DNA of 64,000 bases from Arcuatula senhousia. Lineage: Eukaryota; Mollusca; Bivalvia; Mytilida; Mytilidae. The DNA lies in NCBI GenBank assembly GCA_963971305.1, contig OZ020307.1, positions 51,891,702 to 51,955,701 of the forward strand. Reading direction: 5' to 3'. Below, in pieces: positions 60,148 to 64,000 of the stretch. How positions within the stretch are numbered: position 1 is the first letter of the stretch; every line of letters starts with the position of its first letter. A program made the position numbers and the translations under genes. The notes beneath the pieces are model-generated. The model ran no database searches. It saw only the letters and a list, made by a program, of their open reading frames with translations, and had not been told where the DNA came from.

Positions 60148-61739
60148 TCAAACCACCGGGACACCGACCCATTCTGTTTCCGAAGGCATGGTTTGTCCAC
60201 CTGAAATGATAAGGTTAAGTAAATTACAAATATGTTTTCTTGATTAACATTAATTTTTCAAGTCGCATTATAGATTAAAATTTTTGAAGCATTAGTTTGA
60301 GATTAGTTTTTGATATCGGCATATTTTATTGACCCGATTTATAAAAAAAAATAAATAAATAGGGAACAGTCTATGACTGTCATTTTTGAAGAGTTCATAA
60401 ACTGTGGTTTTTTTTTACAAAAATTCTAAAAAATAACATTTTTCGGAAGTATAAACTTCAGCGAATGTAACTTCTTGAAAAAAGCACTTAGGAACAAAAG
60501 AACACATTTTACACTTATAAAGTTAAGTGAAAATGTAAGTTTTCAGAAACGGGTAGTGGGGGGACTAGCTGTATTTGGCAACGATCAATCTACAAAATGT
60601 TTTGGTTTTTTTTGTTTCATCGGAAAAAAATTCCCTTCAACGCACTAGCCAAGAGGTCAACTTGTATACTTACATATTTTACGACATTCAAAAATAGTTT
60701 CAAAATTATTCTTGTTTCCGCCACAGCCGCCATATATAAATTCTTCACAGTGTGTCGTCTGCTTATTATAGTAAAATCTTGTCATCATGGCTTTACATTT
60801 TCCAGTGTCACTTGGCAATGAGCAGATGTCTACTTTGTTTGCCTGCTGAGCTATACGAATACAAAAAAAAAATGTTAAAATTTTTAGGTTGGATTCCCAG
60901 CTTCATGTAGGTCAACGATAGTCTCCTTTAATGTACTAACAGTTTTTATTTTACTAGAATTGATTTGGGCGGATTTTTTTTAACACACTCACATGCTGTT
61001 GGCAATTTATTTCTACAGTCCGTAGAGTTCAAATTTAGGAATTAGGAACTATGAAATTTACTTATCAGATTTTCCCAGGGGCCGATTCAGGAATTATCAA
61101 ATGGGGGTCCACATACTGTCCACGATACAAGAAAGGGGATTCAAGACCAATATTGCCCAAAATTTACAACAACAAAAAACAACAAAATTTTCAGGGAAAA
61201 TGGGGGCTCCAGTCCCCGAAACAACCTCCCTGGATGCGCAACTTGTACCGTAGCTGGTAGCATAGATTCTATGATGGCCTCTCTTTGAGAATTAAAAAAA
61301 AATAATTACTCTGTTTCTGTGTTCGATTTCAAGATTTATGCATTGTTTTTGTCTTGCCTCTTGGCTTCAATATATACCTACGTTTTCGATTCTGTTTTAT
61401 ATTATGGTAATTTAGATCATTTTGAATAAATCTCTTGATATGTTTTTAGTATCACTCACAACCGAAATAAAATCCTACGTACGGGAGTTATGTAAAGATC
61501 GTGTATGACTCTTTTGGTTTACACAGTCTTGTAATTCGTACGATTTTTGTCCTTTATTGCTTGCTATAAATCAACTGATTTAGCATTAAATGATAAAAAC
61601 GCATAATTAGTTTATTAGTAAGACATGTAAGATTAAAACTTTTTAATCCGTCGTATTTGTACAAAAAAAAGCTAGACTTACCGAAGCTAAATTGTACTAG
61701 AATCAAATTAACAACACAGACAAACACTAATCCTTTCAT
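60148..61739 (-). CDS. Secreted single-domain Kunitz protease inhibitor (3 exons)
   Basis: Exons 61682-61739, 60674-60850 and 60148-60200 join into 288 nt, 95 aa. Exon 1 is a signal peptide (MKGLVFVCVVNLILVQFSF). Exon 2 is a complete Kunitz/BPTI fold lacking only its last Cys, which is the first codon of exon 3. Cys spacing 8-15-7-12-3 is exact. The residue after the second Cys (P1) is Lys followed by Ala, as in trypsin-type inhibitors, and FIYGGCGGNKNNF is canonical. It ends with a 17-residue tail and TGA. Splice sites GT-AG (GTAAGT donors). Serine-protease inhibition outside the cell is expected from the family. Confidence 0.85.
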
Positions 61740-61790
61740 TGTCCTGTTATGTTTCTTGAAATGGCATAGTAATTTGATTGTCCATCATTT

Positions 61791-61798
61791 TTTATATA
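61791..61798 (-). promoter_or_regulatory. TATA box of the Kunitz gene
   Basis: TATATAAA on the minus strand, 52 bp upstream of the start codon, leaving a leader of about 25 nt. Confidence 0.5.
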
Positions 61799-61799
61799 G

Positions 61800-64000
61800 T
61801 TGGTCATTTCGTTACATAATACATGTATTACCGAAGGCTTGACAACAAAATATAATAAAAATATGTAATTAATAATCGGTTAACATGACAATTAGATTAA
61901 TACAATAATGTCATTACAAAGAATTTTACGTAGTTCCCGTCGAGCGGTTCAAACTAACTATCTACATGTATTATGGGACGGATCATCTAACATGCAAAGG
62001 GGGGGGGCTTTTTTTGTTTTTTTGTTTGTTTGAGCGATTTCAGAATATTCTTTTTCTTTAAAAACCTCTGCTGCCAAAATATATTTTCATCATATTTTGT
62101 TCCTGAAGAATTTAATATGGTGTTAAATTAAACACATTCAATGTGAACTATCTAAGTAATCTTCAATTATCGTATACGAGGCATAAATGTCATTTTCTTT
62201 GTTTGGCGACTCTGGTGTTTTCGATTTTTAGATTAATATGGTACCATAGCGGTATTTTTGTAGTTCAATTGTTTAAAATTAGACAAAACAAGTTGTCTGT
62301 TGGACTTTTTGGTTAGTAAAAAAAATAGTTTCCGTAGACAATATTCCTTTAAAGATATACATAGAACTCTACATTAGTTACATGTACCAGTTTATGGTCA
62401 CAGTTCTACAATCGAGATGGGCATCAAGTAAAGTTCCAGAGACTAGAATTTTAAAAATGGTTGAATTCAATACTTTTTTGTACATTTACCATGCCTTCTC
62501 CCCTTTCAACTGGTTAGTTGATGAAAACGGATAAATATGTTTTGAGAATGATTCAATATGTATTCATATATTACATCTTATTATAATAAAGCGATCATTA
62601 TTCATAAGCTAAATTAAATGGAAAATAATTTATTTAAATAAACAAAGTTTTTTAACCGATTTCATGTGGATTTGAAATTGAAATCTTTATGGTAAAACTC
62701 TGGTGGTTATAATTGCACCCTGAGTTCACTCTACAATACAGTGGGTCCAAACTTAGGATAAAGTGTAAGATGCGTCTTACCTTTCCAAAGGTTCAGCAAC
62801 AAGAAGACCGTTTCCGTGAGATCTCATTCGGTCCTCGGTTTTCGGCATCCATCAGCCAATCAGTGACTTGCAATCCGAATATTACCATGGTGACGATCTA
62901 TTTATATCTAACGGAAACCCCCGTCTAATTTTACCACACTCCCCCCAACTTTATAAAGGTGGGACCTATACCTAAATTTTAAAATGTTATGCCACCCAAA
63001 AATGGCAGAATGCCAGCCTTAACCCACATAAAAATGGGACTTCAGGTAATATAATGCTACAGGCATTAAAATATATACCTTTCTTGCTACAGCGCAATAT
63101 GTAGCGACCTAACTGCCATTATCCTGGGATGTAAACTAAAAACAACATTAGTTGAACCCATATAAAAGGGAAATAACCAAAATTGGAGTGTGATAATACT
63201 AAAATACTGAAAAGAACCTGGGCAAGGTGTAAGTCTGTCAAAACTGAGAATTTACTTAAAAACCACCCTTACCCAAAAATTAACTTGAAATTTAAATAAA
63301 AATCTCCTTTAAGATTCCTAGCCAGTACATGTAGTAAAAAATACTCAAAAACATTTAACAAAATAACCCACACGAACTATTCTCTTGATAATTCGAAACA
63401 ATCTAACAACCTTGTTAGATTTAAATTTTACTACTGTACAATTAAAAAAAAATAACAAGTCATTAACCCTGTAATCAGGGGATTCTTTTCCTCTCTCTTA
63501 TTAAAAAAATATCAGTATAAGTGGTCGATATTCCCAACTTATGGAAAAACCCTATAAAAAGGTTCCAAGTCTGAAGCAACAAAAATTTACTCAAAAATAT
63601 TATAAAAATTAATATAAAGCTTCAACTTGGACTTGCCACTGGCAACTTATAACTTACATGTATGTTTAAGCTGCATACAAAAATTATCAAAAGGAACATA
63701 TGTACAACTGACTCAAAAGTCAAATTCTCTCTGAATATGACCACCTATAAATTTTCCTTTATTATTAATGCAACCCCTGACAATGTCGGGGAACTTATCA
63801 AATTATCAGTTCTTAGTCTGGCATCTGTAGTCACGTTGGCAGTCCTAATTTATTTGTCAGTATCTTATACACACCAGAGGGAGGTCCCATCCGGGATATC
63901 CTCCAGGTCAACATCTGACTTGATCCGGCGTTGACCCCAGTAAATCTGGGAATACTCTCTGTCCAGACTTCTACAATATACCTCTGACCATTGTAGGAGT
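61800..64000. other. Right-end region, no supported gene
   Basis: AT-rich sequence upstream of the Kunitz gene with a G-tract at about 61,999. From about 62,700 base composition shifts. A plus-strand frame of 90 codons (63,662-63,934) has one hydrophobic segment (LSVLSLASVVTLAVLIYLSV) but no recognised family. It could be an exon or part of an element cut by the window edge. Confidence 0.4.

Noticed and set aside
63662..63934. 90-codon plus-strand frame with one hydrophobic segment at the right edge
   Set aside because: Not called as a gene: no family recognised, no supporting splice or promoter signals, and the context is cut by the window end.
1..64000. tRNA, rRNA and prokaryotic-type operon signals
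   Set aside because: None seen on either strand; all supported genes are spliced.

Overview
The window looks like nuclear DNA of a bivalve mollusc, probably a mytilid mussel. Genes are split by many AT-rich introns with GT-AG boundaries, secreted multi-domain proteins dominate, and hammerhead-ribozyme tandem repeats and short inverted-repeat elements fill the spaces. The species call is inference; intron structure and protein families are read from the sequence.

The backbone is a head-to-tail array of three paralogous genes on the minus strand. Gene 3 (35,670-52,768) and gene 2 (10,905-30,446) are complete 18-exon genes whose exons join in one open frame (3,489 and 3,486 nt; 1,162 and 1,161 aa). 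Gene 1 (21-3,679) is present as exons 1-6 and runs off the left edge. Each product is predicted to have a signal peptide, an IgGFc-binding (FCGBP N-terminal) domain, an acidic Asp/Cys calcium-binding-like segment (MopE type), ten thrombospondin type 1 repeats, one LDL-receptor class A module and a C-terminal hydrophobic tail. This describes a secreted or surface-anchored adhesion or recognition protein. Each gene has a TATA box and a conserved leader. A fourth, unrelated gene on the same strand (60,148-61,739) encodes a small secreted Kunitz inhibitor.

The most striking non-coding content is two unrelated families of repeats carrying type I hammerhead ribozymes, organised like the retrozymes described from other animals. 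One is a nearly perfect array of 9.3 units of 359 bp (11,319-14,668), with ten hammerheads of intact core, lying in sense orientation inside the last intron of gene 2. A decayed relative on the opposite strand (4,419-6,056) has five units whose cores are all broken, and scattered single copies also occur. The second family (period 408 bp) is a tandem pair at about 6,360-6,955 and a single copy inserted upstream of gene 3 (about 52,955-53,325).

Other structure: a foldback element built from short palindromes (54,106-55,054), small inverted-repeat elements (17,653-17,839; 36,311-36,498), an 81-bp near-perfect palindrome (22,124-22,204), a broken reverse-transcriptase fragment in a gene 2 intron (15,845-16,540), a probable LINE fossil (about 55,900-56,270), minisatellites, and decayed partial copies of exons next to their parent exons. 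Intergenic stretches are 3.9-10.6 kb, 30.7-35.4 kb, 52.9-60.1 kb and 61.8-64 kb. All structures were read by eye; no folding or database search was run.
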